This document shows, piece by piece, positions 1-10,033 of a stretch of DNA of 64,000 nucleotides (its first letter is position 1; every line of letters begins with the position of its first letter). Below the pieces are notes generated by a model that searched no databases, was not told the origin of the DNA, and saw only the letters and a list, made by a program, of their open reading frames with translations. Source of the stretch: Lepidostoma basale (Eukaryota > Arthropoda > Insecta > Trichoptera > Lepidostomatidae); NCBI GenBank assembly GCA_022606425.2, contig JAHDVF020001222.1:744001-808000 (forward strand), read 5' to 3'. The position numbers and the translations under genes were made by a program.

Positions 1-786
1 GCGATACGATTTGATAATGAATGTGAATAAGTCCAAGGTAATGATTTTCGAAAAAGAAGAAAACATGACAGTCTGTAATATTAGTGTGAATAGTGAAAAT
101 CTGGAAGAAATGGATGAATTAGTTTATTTCGGAAGTATGTTTACAAAGGATGGGAGAGTGGAGAAGTATATTGAATGAAGGGTTGGGGCAGGCCACAGAG
201 TAATTAGTGCACTTAAAGTTGTCATTGCAAACAAAAGCTTATCCAAAAAAGCTAAGATGGCAGTGCATAATTCTGTTCTTGCGCCGACCCTTATGTATGT
301 AAGTGAAGCATGGAACAGGCAAAAGAGGAATGAAAGTAGAATAAATGCAGTAGAAATGAGATCTTTAAGACGAATGTGTGGTAAATCTGTATATATGATA
401 GAGTGTCAAATGCAATTATGAGAAGTGAATGCGGTGCGAATAAAAGTGTTATAAACAAAATAAGGAAAGGGTCGTTAAGATGGTTTGGACACATGGAAAG
501 AATGAGTGAAAACAGAATGGCGAAGATGGTATATGTAAACAATGTGAACGGAGTTAAAAATAGAGGAAGGCCGAGGAAAACGTGGCACGATCAAATTAAT
601 CAAATATTAAATGTCGGTCACGTGAGGAGTCGGTGCGTGCATGACAAGATGTATGAATGTAGAGGAATCGAGAGACGTATGTCAGGACAGAACAGTGTGG
701 CGGTCCATTTCTTCTGCCTACCTCTCCGGGGAGACGGCGTGATGGTTAGTTAAATGGTTAGTTAGTTAGTTAATTAGGTAGTTAAG
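1..786 (+). mobile_element. LINE-A non-LTR retrotransposon, 3' part
   Basis: C-terminal part of a reverse transcriptase ORF, entering from the left edge. Readable blocks are VNKSKVMIFE, VYFGSMFTKDG, MAVHNSVLAPTLMY, RINAVEMRSLRRMCG, WFGHMERM and NRGRPRKTWHDQINQIL. It is broken by a stop at 176-178, a frameshift near 385-400 and a small deletion near 632. The 3' end is a conserved stretch ending GACGGCGTGATGG followed by a GTTA repeat tail. This entry defines family A; about 21 further 5'-truncated fragments lie in the window. The clade is not certain; RTE- or Jockey-like is an inference. Confidence 0.85.
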
Positions 787-966
787 TACTTTTTAAATAA
801 TTCGTCTATTAGTATTCTGAAATCACCGAGTTCCTGTCTTATTGCATAAACCATGAATTGCATACAAATGTCAGCGGAGATTTTACAGTGAACCAAGTTT
901 TAAAGGGGTAGAAATTCTTCACTTCCGTGAATATTTAACGGATAAACAAGTGATCATTAAAATTGT
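787..966. other. AT-rich spacer
   Basis: Short AT-rich stretch between two LINE fragments. I see no gene or repeat match within the window. Confidence 0.5.
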
Positions 967-2016
967 ATAACCATGGGCGGCTGTCAGATACGAATAGATA
1001 CTCACATCGAGAGAATATGTGGAGTTGCACTGGAAATGTTGGGATTTATTCTCCGAACTGGTAGAGTTTTCAGGAATCCCTATGTTCTGCGAATTTTGTA
1101 TAACTCATTGGTCCGGAGCCGGTTCCAGTGTGGTTCGGTGATATGGAGTCCCCACTAGGCAAGATACTCGTTCATGTTAGAGAGGGTTCAGAAAAGATTT
1201 CTGAGATATCTCTACATGAGGGAGTTTGGTAGCTATCTGTGGCTTTATCCCACCGCATTCCTCTTGGGCATGCTGGGGACCAATAGTTTACAGATAAGGA
1301 GGGATGGGTGCACACTTACCCATTTCTTCAGACTTATCAGGGAATTCTTCGAGAACTCCGTTAGTTTGGATGCTATCCATCTTTATGTTCCGGTTGGTTA
1401 TCTTCGACAGCATGCAGAACCAACCTGCCTCTGGTGATGCCGGTGGGGAGAGCAATCATACTGCTGAACATGATCGCTTCGGAGATCGACGTCTTCATAT
1501 TCGTGAAAGTACGTTCAGAAGACAAAATTTGTAGTATTTAATACTCTTGACTTTGGAGAGTATCTTGTATTCCTAATGTCGAACCGTCTTCCATGCGTTC
1601 CTGGTATTAAATACTTGTATTTATTATATTAGATTGCGGAAAAAGTAATTTCGTATTTTTCGCTTTATTTCAATGTTTTAAAAAGAATGTTACAATCAAC
1701 CGATTTAAGTCAAATATGCGCGGTTCTGTTCGATAACTTGTTGCCAACGAGAATTCAACTTCATAATGCCCCTCTCGTAGAAGCCCTTGTCCCTATTGGC
1801 AAAAAACTCGGACAACCAATTTTCACAGGCCTCTATTGAGGCCAAATTTGTACCCCCAAGCGCGTTGGCCATAGACAGGAACAGGTGGTAGTCACTTGGT
1901 GCCAGATCCGGACTATATGGTGGATGCAAAAGAACTTTTACCTGTTCTCAATAGATGTCTTAAACTATAATAATTGTTTGTAATATCTTTTGAGAAAATA
2001 AACTGATTTGATTAGA
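967..2016 (+). mobile_element. LINE-B non-LTR retrotransposon, 3' part, split by a mariner
   Basis: Reverse transcriptase C-terminus with blocks YNSLVRSRFQCGSVIWSPH, LERVQKRFLRYLYMREFG and FLLGMLGTNSLQIRRD. There is one in-frame TAG at 1156-1158. A deletion of roughly 30 bases lies near 1410 relative to the copy at 15700. The 3' UTR ends in AATAAACTGATTTGATT, shared with copies at 16000 and 28560. Bases 1629-1935 are a later mariner insertion, because the LINE sequence resumes at 1936 as in the uninterrupted copy at 28128. This entry defines family B. Confidence 0.85.
1629..1935 (-). mobile_element. mariner transposon, 3' fragment
   Basis: The reverse strand encodes the transposase C-terminus (about 74 residues at 1705-1929). 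It includes HPPYSPDLAPSDYHLF, which carries the third catalytic Asp, and RGIMKLNSRWQQVIEQN. The terminal inverted repeat starts TTAGATTGCGG at 1629 after a TA target site at 1627-1628. The 5' two thirds, including the DNA-binding domain, are missing. It is a different lineage from the mariner at 24587, because both the terminal repeat and the protein differ. Confidence 0.8.
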
Positions 2017-2550
2017 TAATTTCTTCGGTTACGCCATTGAGAATTGGGGATACTTCCTTCGGATCGGGCTCCCCGAGCGTTAGTGCCGCGCCGCCATCGC
2101 CCGCTCGTGATTCAATAATAAAATGATTATGAAAGTGCAATTCATCACAGCTCACCGCGGTACTCCGGAGCTCGTCCGCCCGGTTAGGCTGAGCCCTCCT
2201 CGTGGTGGACTTTTCTTCTCTTTCATTGCGGCTCTTGCATTGCCCAGAGCATTACAAAAATTTACCCATCTATCAAAAGCTACAATACAAACATTAATTC
2301 TAATTTATTTATTGTTTCTTGAACAACGATGTAAAGCTCCATATTAATTAATTATTTTAATTTTTTTTGAAATTGGAATAAGTATTTTTTTTTGTTTCGA
2401 CATGTTTAACCCTTACAGCTCTTATGTCCACACGTTGTGGCCATTGGGTTTTTCCCACCAACTCCTATGTCCACTACGTTTAGCCACTTTTGTCTCATAC
2501 ATTTTTTATGAACTTTAAATAGGGTTTTGCTATTCTATATCTACGAGTAT
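2017..2550. other. unique spacer with a GC-rich block
   Basis: Bases 2040-2220 are GC- and CpG-rich, unlike their surroundings, but no convincing coding frame is seen. Bases 2300-2350 match the outer arm of family H (TTGTTTCTTGAACAACGATG). The rest is AT-rich. Confidence 0.4.
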
Positions 2551-4520
2551 TAGGGTGTCCCTTATATGGGCAAAAAATTTTTTTTTTGGATTATTGAAAC
2601 GCATACCCCCTAATTGTGTTTAATAGCCTACTAGTTACCCAAATACAGAATTTCAACTTCCTACGTTAATTCTAACCCGTGCCGACTTGACCTCAAAGTT
2701 TTAGAAAATACCTGCTTTAGGTGTCTCTTAAATGTAGTTGTAGATGATCACTTAAAACCATTATGTTAGATAAATATTGTTGAAAACGTACATAATATGT
2801 AATACTTTTCTTGTAATTATCAAAAAAGATCCAAATTTATATTTATTTACTTGGATATTTCCTCTTCGAAGTCTCTTTTTTTACAGTCTGGGTAAATTTT
2901 TATATGTTCTTCCACACAACATAGCGTGAACTTCTTATGTTCTTCATATGCGGTAGTCAAACCATGAAAGTCTGTCATTAGATTAACAGCTCTTTCAGCT
3001 GTGTCATTAACTGCTTTTAAACTAGTAACCTTATTTTTAGCTTCCACAAACGCCGAGCTGTCTTTCTATGAAGATACAATTTCTTGAATCACTATCAAGT
3101 TTCAGTCGTGAAAATAAATCTTTACTCTTGACAGAAACACAATCACTCAAATATTTCCAATAAACAAGATAACAAATACTTGTAGTACCTATAAATAAAA
3201 CAAATAAGTTCTTAATTAAAAACTAGATTAAACACTATTTACGTACCAATAGAGAGCCAGACAGCTGTTCCTTCGATGGAACATATCTCTTTCCCGAATC
3301 ACCAAAACTTTATTTTTGTAAGTTTTCTACAATGTTTCCTTCGGTCTGCTCATGAACGTTGTCATCAAAAATTAAAAGGATAGTTATTTCCTCTGACAAG
3401 TACCACAAATGTTGACTGAACTCGTTTAAAGCCGCTTTGGAAATTGTCAACTTCTTCGTAATCTTATAAGGTCCTTAAAAAACAAAAATCTTGTTTCGAA
3501 GCTTTTATCGCCAAATTACATTCAAGCCAGGGCTTCACATAAACTGTCACAATAAATAAACAAACATCTCGTAAAACTTATTTGTCCTTAGCAGACATTT
3601 TAAACTGGGACTGCAGTAAACGTATTTTTAAGGAGTAAATAGCTCTTGCCATCCATCGTGCTTGATGCGTTGGGCCAGCAGGTCTGATTTTTATTTTATT
3701 TTCATTGCCTTCACCCAGAAAAATAATAGCAAGCTCAATGAGTTCGCTATAATCATCTCGTATAATCGGTTTTGCGATTCAGACGCACTTTTGAGCATCA
3801 GTTCGTATATATGATGGCGGCAAGCAAAGAGTAACAAATCTCTTTCTAGTTTTTGCACAAAAGCTCCCTTTAAGCATTCTGTATAAGATGCTGTCATATC
3901 ACAGCACATTCAAGAGCATCGGCGTGTGCGATATCGAATAAATTATCTAATTCAAGTTGAAAGTTCTCTTCGCGGCGCCTATGTAAGTCCTGAATCTTAT
4001 TGCTATTTTTTGCAGTTCTCGTCAGACCTGATAAAGATCCACTAACTTCTTAACATAATTAGGAACAGCTCTGATAGGTATTCTAGCCTTTTTTCATAAT
4101 ATATTGCACTCCAGAATGACAAGATTTGCGCTTTCATTAACAGTCAAATTAACTTCACGTATGTTGAAAAATAGAACTGCGAGAACTTGACGATTAGATG
4201 GTAGTTTACACCTGATATTTAGTAATTTACTTCATCAACCAAGAAAAACTGTTTTAATTGCTTCTTTGTTCCACTGACATCTTCGAAATATAAAACAATC
4301 CGTGGTATTACCTGACAAGCCGAGACTAAATGATAAATACAACGACAACGCGCCGCTCCTGTGGCGCAATTTGTATGGGACATCTTTGCGCGTAAGTCGG
4401 CACGGGTTACACTGTTACGAATAAGGAAAAAAATTGTTTTCGAATGTTTTAGGCCCAAATGAATAAAACAATAGCCTATGCGTTGTAAAATTAAAACTTT
4501 GAAAAATAAGGGACACCCTA
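2551..4520 (-). mobile_element. 1970-bp DNA transposon with perfect TIRs and 8-bp TSD, degenerate transposase
   Basis: Both ends are exact. The 15-bp inverted repeat TAGGGTGTCCCTTAT is at 2551 and its complement ends at 4520. The duplicated target ACGAGTAT lies at 2543-2550 and 4521-4528. Broken reverse-strand reading frames run in order: an N-terminal piece (4458-4219), a middle piece with the motif LLLFACRHHIYELML (3909-3691) and a C-terminal piece with LKAVNDTAERAVNLM (3047-2847). I recall the CRHH and NDTAERAV motifs from widespread hypothetical arthropod and hydra proteins, so the parent is probably an autonomous element whose transposase is rarely annotated. The superfamily is not assigned; hAT, P and others also make 8-bp TSDs. 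All frames carry stops. Confidence 0.8.
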
Positions 4521-4683
4521 ACGAGTATATATATTATGTAAGAATCAAATGAATACTCTAGAAATATTTATGAAAACTTACTTACTATGAACTTTTATGA
4601 AAAAAACTTGGAACCGAAAGGGTGAAGAATTAGCGTTTGAATGAATTTTAAAATATTAGCAAATATAAAAAACTTGGGTGAAC

Positions 4684-4893
4684 CAACCTGTCAATAGTTA
4701 TGCTTGTGGGTAGGGCAATCTTATTGCTTAATCGGGTCGCCTCGGAGGTCGACATATTTCGTGATAGTGTGAGTTGCCTCAGGGATGCAATATCAATGTT
4801 ATGATTCTTTCTAATTATTAATCTTAATGTTTTTTTATGCTTCTCTTATAAATTCTGTAATGTTTGTGATTTTTATTAAAATAAATGAAATAC
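4684..4893 (+). mobile_element. LINE-B fragment (B2 subtype)
   Basis: Reads TNLSIVMLVGRAILLLNRVA and then SEVDIFRDSVSCLRD, the extreme C-terminus of the family B reverse transcriptase, followed by an AT-rich 3' UTR ending near AATAAATGAAAT. It is 5'-truncated. The closest copy is at 9118. Confidence 0.75.
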
Positions 4894-4960
4894 CTTCGGA
4901 AAGAGTATTGTTTTTACCATTATAATTTTGTTCAACTTCAAAATGTAATATTGATTATTG

Positions 4961-5093
4961 CCATCACACCGCGTCTCTCGCGATGGCGAAAAGAGAAGGA
5001 TGGAGTGCCGCATCGATTAAAGTGTGGCAGTCCATTCTTTCTGCCTACCCTTTCGGGGAGACGGCGTGATGGTTAGTTAGTTAGTTAGTTAAT
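4961..5093 (+). mobile_element. SINE-P 3' fragment
   Basis: Begins CCATCACACCGCGTCTC and contains GGATGGAGTGCCGCATCG. It then joins the LINE-A tail (CATTCTTTCTGCCTACC to the GTTA repeat). Same family as the fuller copies at 14106-14514 and 40135-40499. Confidence 0.7.
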
Positions 5094-5135
5094 TATTAAA
5101 CAAAATAAACGTTTTTAAACTCCTAATGGACTTAT

Positions 5136-5330
5136 TCTACAACATTTTGAATGTATACAAATTCTTGTAGACAAATACTGGATTTTACCCATTGCGGATA
5201 AATTATTTTTTTATAAGGATTAATTGTATCTCAATAGAGACGAAGATGTAAATTGTTTTTCTGGGAACAGAATGTGGTGGCCGAGGCGCTTACAGGACTT
5301 ATGACCTGTCATTGGTTTAAATTATAATGT
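5136..5330 (+). mobile_element. J element fragment
   Basis: Contains the J outer arm (AATGTATACAAATTCTTGTA), the inner arm ATCTCAATAGAGACGAAGATG and the internal CAGGACTTATGACCTGTCAT. It lacks the right half. The fuller copy is at 40862. Confidence 0.7.
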
Positions 5331-5544
5331 AGGTATAATAAGAAATAAAAACAAGATGAACATTATGTACACATTTTTATACACATTGGCTTTACATTTT
5401 GATTAATTTATAGAAGAAGTCGTGGTCCATTGAATCTATGATTATACATGTAAAAAAGATGATATCTACGAGTATATCTTACCAAAATTACTATTTACTA
5501 TTTTTTTTCTAAAAGTGGACTTGTTTCGATTCCAATTTAAAAAT

Positions 5545-6262
5545 ATCAGTTCAATTAATAGGAATAAAAACGTCTATTTTCTAGAAGTTTTATTATATTT
5601 TATGTGAATGACATGTTTCGCCTTTATAATAATAATAATAAATTGGATAATTTATAAAGCGCCATTTTTATGAATTGCTCATCTCAAGGGCGCTGTAGAA
5701 GATGCTCCGTTTTATCAACTAGATAATAATAATAATAATAATGATAAAAAATATATATAAACATATTTAGTATGAGGGCTGCACCCGACGAAATCGATCA
5801 GCCCTTCCTGTCAGGAAATGATAATTTGAAAAGGTGCGTTTTGAGTCTCGATCTAAACTCTGATTGATTCTCAATGCACTTAAGGTCTGCTGGAAGACTG
5901 TTCCAGGCTGAAGGGCCGGCTACCGCGAAGGCTCGGTCGCCAAAGTTTGTGCTTGGACAGCGTTTTGGCACAGTCAATCTACCGATCGCAGAAGACTTAG
6001 CTGATCGCAATGTAGACTGTCTAGCATTCAGGTTCTCTTTGATGCAGAGTTCAGATATATAAGCTGGTGCCATTCCATGCAACGCCTTATAGACCGTCCA
6101 GCAGAGCTTGTATTGTATCCTTTCTGGACATTTCAACCAGTGGAGCTATTATCAAATATTTGATAATGCCTTAGACAGGCGAAATTTATAATTTACATAA
6201 AATATAATAAAACTTCTAGAAAACAGGAATTAATTATCAAATCGAATCTTCTAAAAAAATCA
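5545..6262. repeat. H foldback element split by a LINE
   Basis: The left arm at 5545-5628 reads ACGTCTATTTTCTAG, then AGTTTTATTATATTTTATG and GACATGTTTCGCC. The right arm (6151-6262) is its inverse. Between them sits an L-type LINE fragment. Family H is defined under 44488-44690. Confidence 0.75.
5629..6150 (-). mobile_element. LINE-L (L2/CR1-like) 3' end inserted in H
   Basis: Open for 112 residues on the reverse strand (6136-5798): LCWTVYKALHGMAPAYISEL, then NFGDRAFAVAGPSAWNSLP and FRSRLKTHLF. This is the typical last domain of L2/CR1-type non-LTR reverse transcriptases. The 3' UTR contains AAATGGCGCTTTATAAATTA and ends in a TTA repeat. A second tail fragment is at 46488. The frame is intact over this part. 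Confidence 0.85.
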
Positions 6263-6663
6263 TTAAATATAATAACAGGTAAATAGTATTCCATTTTTCT
6301 TCTTAGCATTAAACAGGACTATCTTACATATCTTCAGAATTGTCATTAAAATGGTTTTATATCTCCTATTTTACAAGCCGGTTTGGTCGACTTTCTGTCG
6401 TTTCCAGGGTATTATATCATAGTAACACCAAATTTCACACGTGTATACAGATTTATTGGTTTCTTTCTGCAGAATCATTTACAGCTGATTAGGTATGTCA
6501 TGTTTTCTCTTACTGCTTGGAAAAGACGAGTTCAATCTGGATTCGATTAGTCCAATCCATACTTAGCTTATTTCGTCTTTATCACTTAGATCGCTAAACA
6601 AATGTTACTCTGTCATCGCTACACGGTATACTAATTTTAAAACCATGTTTTCCTTGCATTTCC
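6263..6663. other. AT-rich unique DNA
   Basis: No gene, RNA or repeat match seen. Confidence 0.4.
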
Positions 6664-6702
6664 TGCATTCCTCTTGGGCATGCTGGGGACCAATAGTTTA
6701 CA
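6664..6702 (+). mobile_element. 39-bp LINE-B snippet
   Basis: Nearly identical to 1256-1295 (CATTCCTCTTGGGCATGCTG and onward) but lacks all other LINE-B sequence on either side. The right edge abuts the target duplication of the next element. Confidence 0.7.
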
Positions 6703-6711
6703 TAAAAGACT

Positions 6712-6928
6712 TCTTCTTCTCTGGTTTCAATCCTGGGATTGGTTTGCAGCAATTTCCTCCATTATTCTCTTCCATTTTTCCCTGTCTTGTGCGGCTCTTT
6801 TGAGATCTGCATATGATGAGCAGCGTACGTCCACCAACAGGTCCTCCAGGTACTCTCGGCGTGGGCGTCCCCTAGAGTTTGTCCCCTCGATCATACCCTC
6901 CATTATGGCATGCATACCCTCCATTATG
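6712..6928 (-). mobile_element. LINE-C fragment with 12-bp TSD
   Basis: The reverse strand reads GRPRREYLEDLLVDVRCSSY, then ADLKRAAQDREKWKRIMEEI, an RTE-like reverse transcriptase terminus. It ends in a GAA-type tail. The duplicated target ACATAAAAGACT lies at 6700-6711 and 6929-6940, so this is a complete 5'-truncated target-primed insertion of about 217 bp. Confidence 0.8.
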
Positions 6929-6940
6929 ACATAAAAGACT

Positions 6941-7178
6941 ACGCAGACATAAAACTGACATATGTTTTGTGTGATTTTGGGTAAAAATGCGGGATTTTTC
7001 CTTCTCGACCGACGTTTTGTGGTGGTAAGTGGTTACCCCCACCACATTAATTACCCTGAAGATGGAGACTGCAACGATCTCCGAAACGTCGGTCGAGAAG
7101 GAGAAATCACACGTTGTAGCCAAAATCACACCAATATTGCTGCCATCCGTGAAAATCTACGCACGTAAAACTGACACT
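6941..7178 (+). repeat. K element (palindromic, ribozyme-like core)
   Basis: Inverted arms TTCTCGACCGACGTTTT (near 7001) and AAACGTCGGTCGAGAA (near 7084) enclose CTGAAGATGGAGACTGC. Imperfect direct copies of CTACGCAGACATAAAACTGA flank it (6940-6960 and 7157-7176) and may be a long target duplication. A related copy is at 37800-38100. Confidence 0.6.
7053..7095 (+). ncRNA. hammerhead-like motif (K element)
   Basis: Core order: CTGAAGA (7056-7062), stem II GGAG/CTCC, GAAAC (7083-7087), then GTC (7088-7090). ACC before the core can pair with GGT after the presumed cleavage site. It fits the CUGANGA...GAAA...NUH hammerhead rule. No self-cleavage evidence is available here. Confidence 0.4.
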
Positions 7179-7745
7179 TAATAACTCTCCCGACGGCGAT
7201 TTTATTATAGCATTTGGAGACTTGATGATAAGTGTCAGTTTTAAGTCTAGGCGTCTCTTATCAACTCTTTCGATGGCGATTTTATTATAGCATTTGAGAT
7301 AACGAGTCGGTGAAATTCAAGGTGACGTTACGGTGCCGCTACAGTCACTATCCAGTGTAAATGGACCTTTTTCTCCGGTGCGATAGTCGCGGCCGGCCGG
7401 TCGATACAAATCAAAGTTGTCAAGCCATCCCTGGTCCCGACCTTCCTCACCGCGATTTGTATGCATTGGACGGGCGCGTATTAGTTACCGTTTATATGCA
7501 TTGCGCGGCTGGCCTAGCGACCATAAAATCAATTAAGAATTACCTTAATTGATGTACCGAAACCCGAATGCATAAAGCATAACGGCCGACGCACTGTGGC
7601 AGGCGGTGGACGACGGAAAATATCTCCACGATGTCATCTGTCTTCCTAAATTATATTTTACATATTTATTGTATCGTTTGCGATAGAGAGCGCTGTGGGA
7701 TATCTTAGACTTGTGCCGCCAAGATGAAAGTTTAATTGTTTAATT
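7179..7745. other. unique DNA with a direct repeat and homeodomain-like palindrome
   Basis: GGCGATTTTATTATAGCATT is repeated at about 7195 and 7275. Bases 7300-7660 are GC-richer. ATCAATTAAG at 7528-7537 and its complement at 7544-7553 form a perfect 10-bp inverted repeat with TAAT cores, next to CCATAAA. This could be a regulatory element; no coding frame is convincing. Confidence 0.4.
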
Positions 7746-7749
7746 TTAT

Positions 7750-8010
7750 TTTTGTTTTGTTAAATATTATTATTATATATTTAATATTATTATTATATAT
7801 TATTATTATAGAATCGCTAAACAACTTGATGTAAAGTGTATATCTATCATATTGATTCTCATGACATGTGATAGGTTGCTTAGCATCTATCGCCATTTTA
7901 TCGTCAAAGACAGTGTGAAAATTACACTGCTTTCGTCGGGAATTGATCCCGAGACCTACGATGTGGCAGTCATAGCTCTTGCCGACGTTGTAAAAAGAAA
8001 AAGAAAATGT
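7750..8010 (-). mobile_element. tRNA-derived SINE
   Basis: Reverse-strand copy of the SINE defined at 43495. It has the degenerate tRNA head (7905-8000, a box B-like block in GGGATCAATTCCCGACG) and the body GATAGATGCTAAGCAACCTA, and ends in AAT-type repeats at the low-coordinate side. Confidence 0.75.
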
Positions 8011-8045
8011 AGGAGTATGTAATATATATTTCACGTTAAAAACAA

Positions 8046-8291
8046 ATGAAGATAGAGTGGTAATAAAAAAAAATGTATGTTAACGATGTAAATGGAGCTA
8101 GAAATAGAGGAAGACCAAGGAAACCGTGGTACGATCTAATAAATCAAATATTGAATGTCGGCCACGTGAGGAGTCGGAGAAATCGACGTGCATGCATGAC
8201 ACGATGTATGAATGTAGAGGAATCGAGAGAAGTATGTCAGTCCATTATTTCTGTCTACCACTTCGGTGAGACGGCGTGATGGTTAGTAGTT
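8046..8291 (+). mobile_element. LINE-A fragment
   Basis: Reads MYVNDVNGARNRGRPRKPWY and continues through ILNVGHVRSRRNRRACMTRC to the GACGGCGTGATGG 3' end. The tail is reduced to one GTTA unit. Confidence 0.85.
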
Positions 8292-8299
8292 ATTTTACA

Positions 8300-9117
8300 C
8301 CGTTGTGTGTGTATGTGTCCAAAAGCAAGAAAACATCCGATAGTGTGTTTGCGACCGTGCATTTCCCATACTTCATATATTATACACCCTTTGCAAGTCG
8401 TATTTTATTTTACGCGACAGCTGTTACATCAACCTATGTTGACATCATCAGGTGTTACAATAATATATCAAATGTCAAATTTTCGTGATTTTCGAATCTT
8501 TATGTGTATTTGTTCTTATGTCAAATTGAATAATTTCTTTGAAATAATTTATAACTTCTTGCTGAAAATGAGTTAGGTACCTAAATATTTTAATTAAAAG
8601 AACAGTTAGTTACTATTTATAGGAGAAAATATTAAAGGTGGAAATATAATAATAATAAAACAGTAATTAGAAGGAACAATTACACATAGTATAGAGTCAA
8701 AAACGATGAACCATAATAAATTAAAAACGATTAACAATAACAAGTAGATTACATTAATAGGAAAGGTGACAAATGTTCAAGGTAGTATTATTATTTTTTA
8801 GCTAGATTGTACAGGGGAAATTTTTTAATGTACTATATACTAATGGGGAATAAGAAAGAATGAGGTTATTTATAACATTTAGTTTACATTTTTTGGCGTT
8901 TAAAATTTCTTAATTTTCTAATTTCTCTAATTTTTGAGGATTATTTGCTATTTGTAAAAAATTGTGTTTTTGGTTTCAAAATCATGTTTCTGTTTTTGTA
9001 TGAAATTTTGTGTTCATATAACCTCTTCAAAAATGATCGACCCGTCTTTCCAATATACATTGCATTACAGCCCTCACAATTAATCTGGTAGATTCCATTT
9101 TGGTTGAACAAGATATT
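8300..9117 (-). mobile_element. Penelope-like element 3' end with GIY-YIG endonuclease
   Basis: The reverse strand at about 9117-8941 reads NGIYQINCEGCNAMYIGKTG, then RSFLKRLYEHK: a GIY-YIG nuclease with a CxxC pair before YIG. This domain in such a setting is diagnostic of Penelope-like retroelements, which use it to nick target DNA. The reverse transcriptase part is absent, cut where LINE-B begins (9118). About 500 AT-rich bases of 3' UTR follow, then the hammerhead-like motif at 8414-8453. The low-coordinate end is uncertain. Confidence 0.75.
8414..8453 (-). ncRNA. hammerhead-like motif of the Penelope-like element
   Basis: On the reverse strand: CTGATGA (8451-8445), then a 6-bp stem II (GTCAAC/GTTGAT, with one G-T pair) around loop ATAG. 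GTAAC stands where GAAAC is expected, followed by palindrome AGCT and GTC. The core A-to-T change would probably abolish cleavage. Confidence 0.45.
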
Positions 9118-9586
9118 TTGAATGACTTGACTTTGTTTGTCCCCGACAATTATCTGCGACAAAGGCAACATAGATTATTTCACCTGCCACTGTGTAGAAC
9201 CAATCTACCTAAGGTAATACGCGTGGGCAGGGCAATAATCCTTCTAAACCGCATCTCTTCGGATGTGGACATCTTCCACGATAGTGAGGTTACCCTCAGA
9301 AAGCATCTATCTCTTATGTATTAAATTGCTATTTGCTTCTCTTCTTATTGTACAAAAATGTTTATCTTTACCAAACTGTTCTCGAATATATATTTTTAAT
9401 TGCCTTCTGTTTTTCTTCTTTTTTTACTTGCTCTCATTTGTTTTCTTGTTATATTATTTGTAACAATTTTTTTTTTAAATTGTTAATTTTATTCTTGTAT
9501 ATTGTGATTATAAACGATTTGGATTTGTTATTCTGTAATGTTTATAATTTTTTGAATAAATTGAAATTGAAATTGAAATTGAAATC
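9118..9586 (+). mobile_element. LINE-B2 3' end with intact terminal frame
   Basis: LFVPDNYLRQRQHRLFHLPL, then IILLNRISSDVDIFHDSEVT, is open to the TAA at 9322-9324. The 3' UTR ends in four TTGAAA-type units (about 9560-9585). It differs from the B type at 15700 by its tail. Confidence 0.8.
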
Positions 9587-9697
9587 ACGCAATGATTCAT
9601 GGAGAGGCAAATGCTCGGAAATCTACATCCCAGGAAAAAATGTTACGAGAAATGACAGTCCTAAAAAAAGCCTAAGACGAAGAAGAAGAAGATGCTA
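9587..9697 (+). mobile_element. LINE 3' tail fragment (GAA tail)
   Basis: About 110 bp ending CTAAGACGAAGAAGAAGAAG, the kind of GAA tail carried by families C and G here. The coding part is too short to place. Confidence 0.4.
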
Positions 9698-10033
9698 AGT
9701 GTTTTCACCGCTCGTAGCGATACCCGATTTATAATTCGTCCGCAATAATAACCGTTGATGTCGCGACAGTTGCGAAATATACGACCGGAGTGCTACGAGT
9801 ACTCCCGACCTGCCCCAAGCGCGCCCGCGTTTAAAGCGGCCGGCGGAAGTTGTAAAGCTAAATCCTCCGGGAAGACATCGGACACGTTCTCCAACTTCTC
9901 GTAAATCAATAAAGCTTCTGACTCCTATATTGCCTTCAAATCTGGTGATGCCCTTCCGCTACCGTTATAATAAAGTGTTAATAAAAAATCCGTTAGGAAT
10001 TTAGTAATAGTATCTTTTTTTTGTATACAAATA
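9698..10033. other. CpG-rich unique DNA
   Basis: GC-rich islet (GCGCGCCCGCGTTTAAAGCG-like composition near 9820) without a good reading frame or repeat match. It may be conserved non-coding DNA. Confidence 0.35.

Noticed and set aside
2123..2347. A 74-codon frame in a GC-rich patch
   Set aside because: No recognisable domain, and its 3' half runs into an H remnant.
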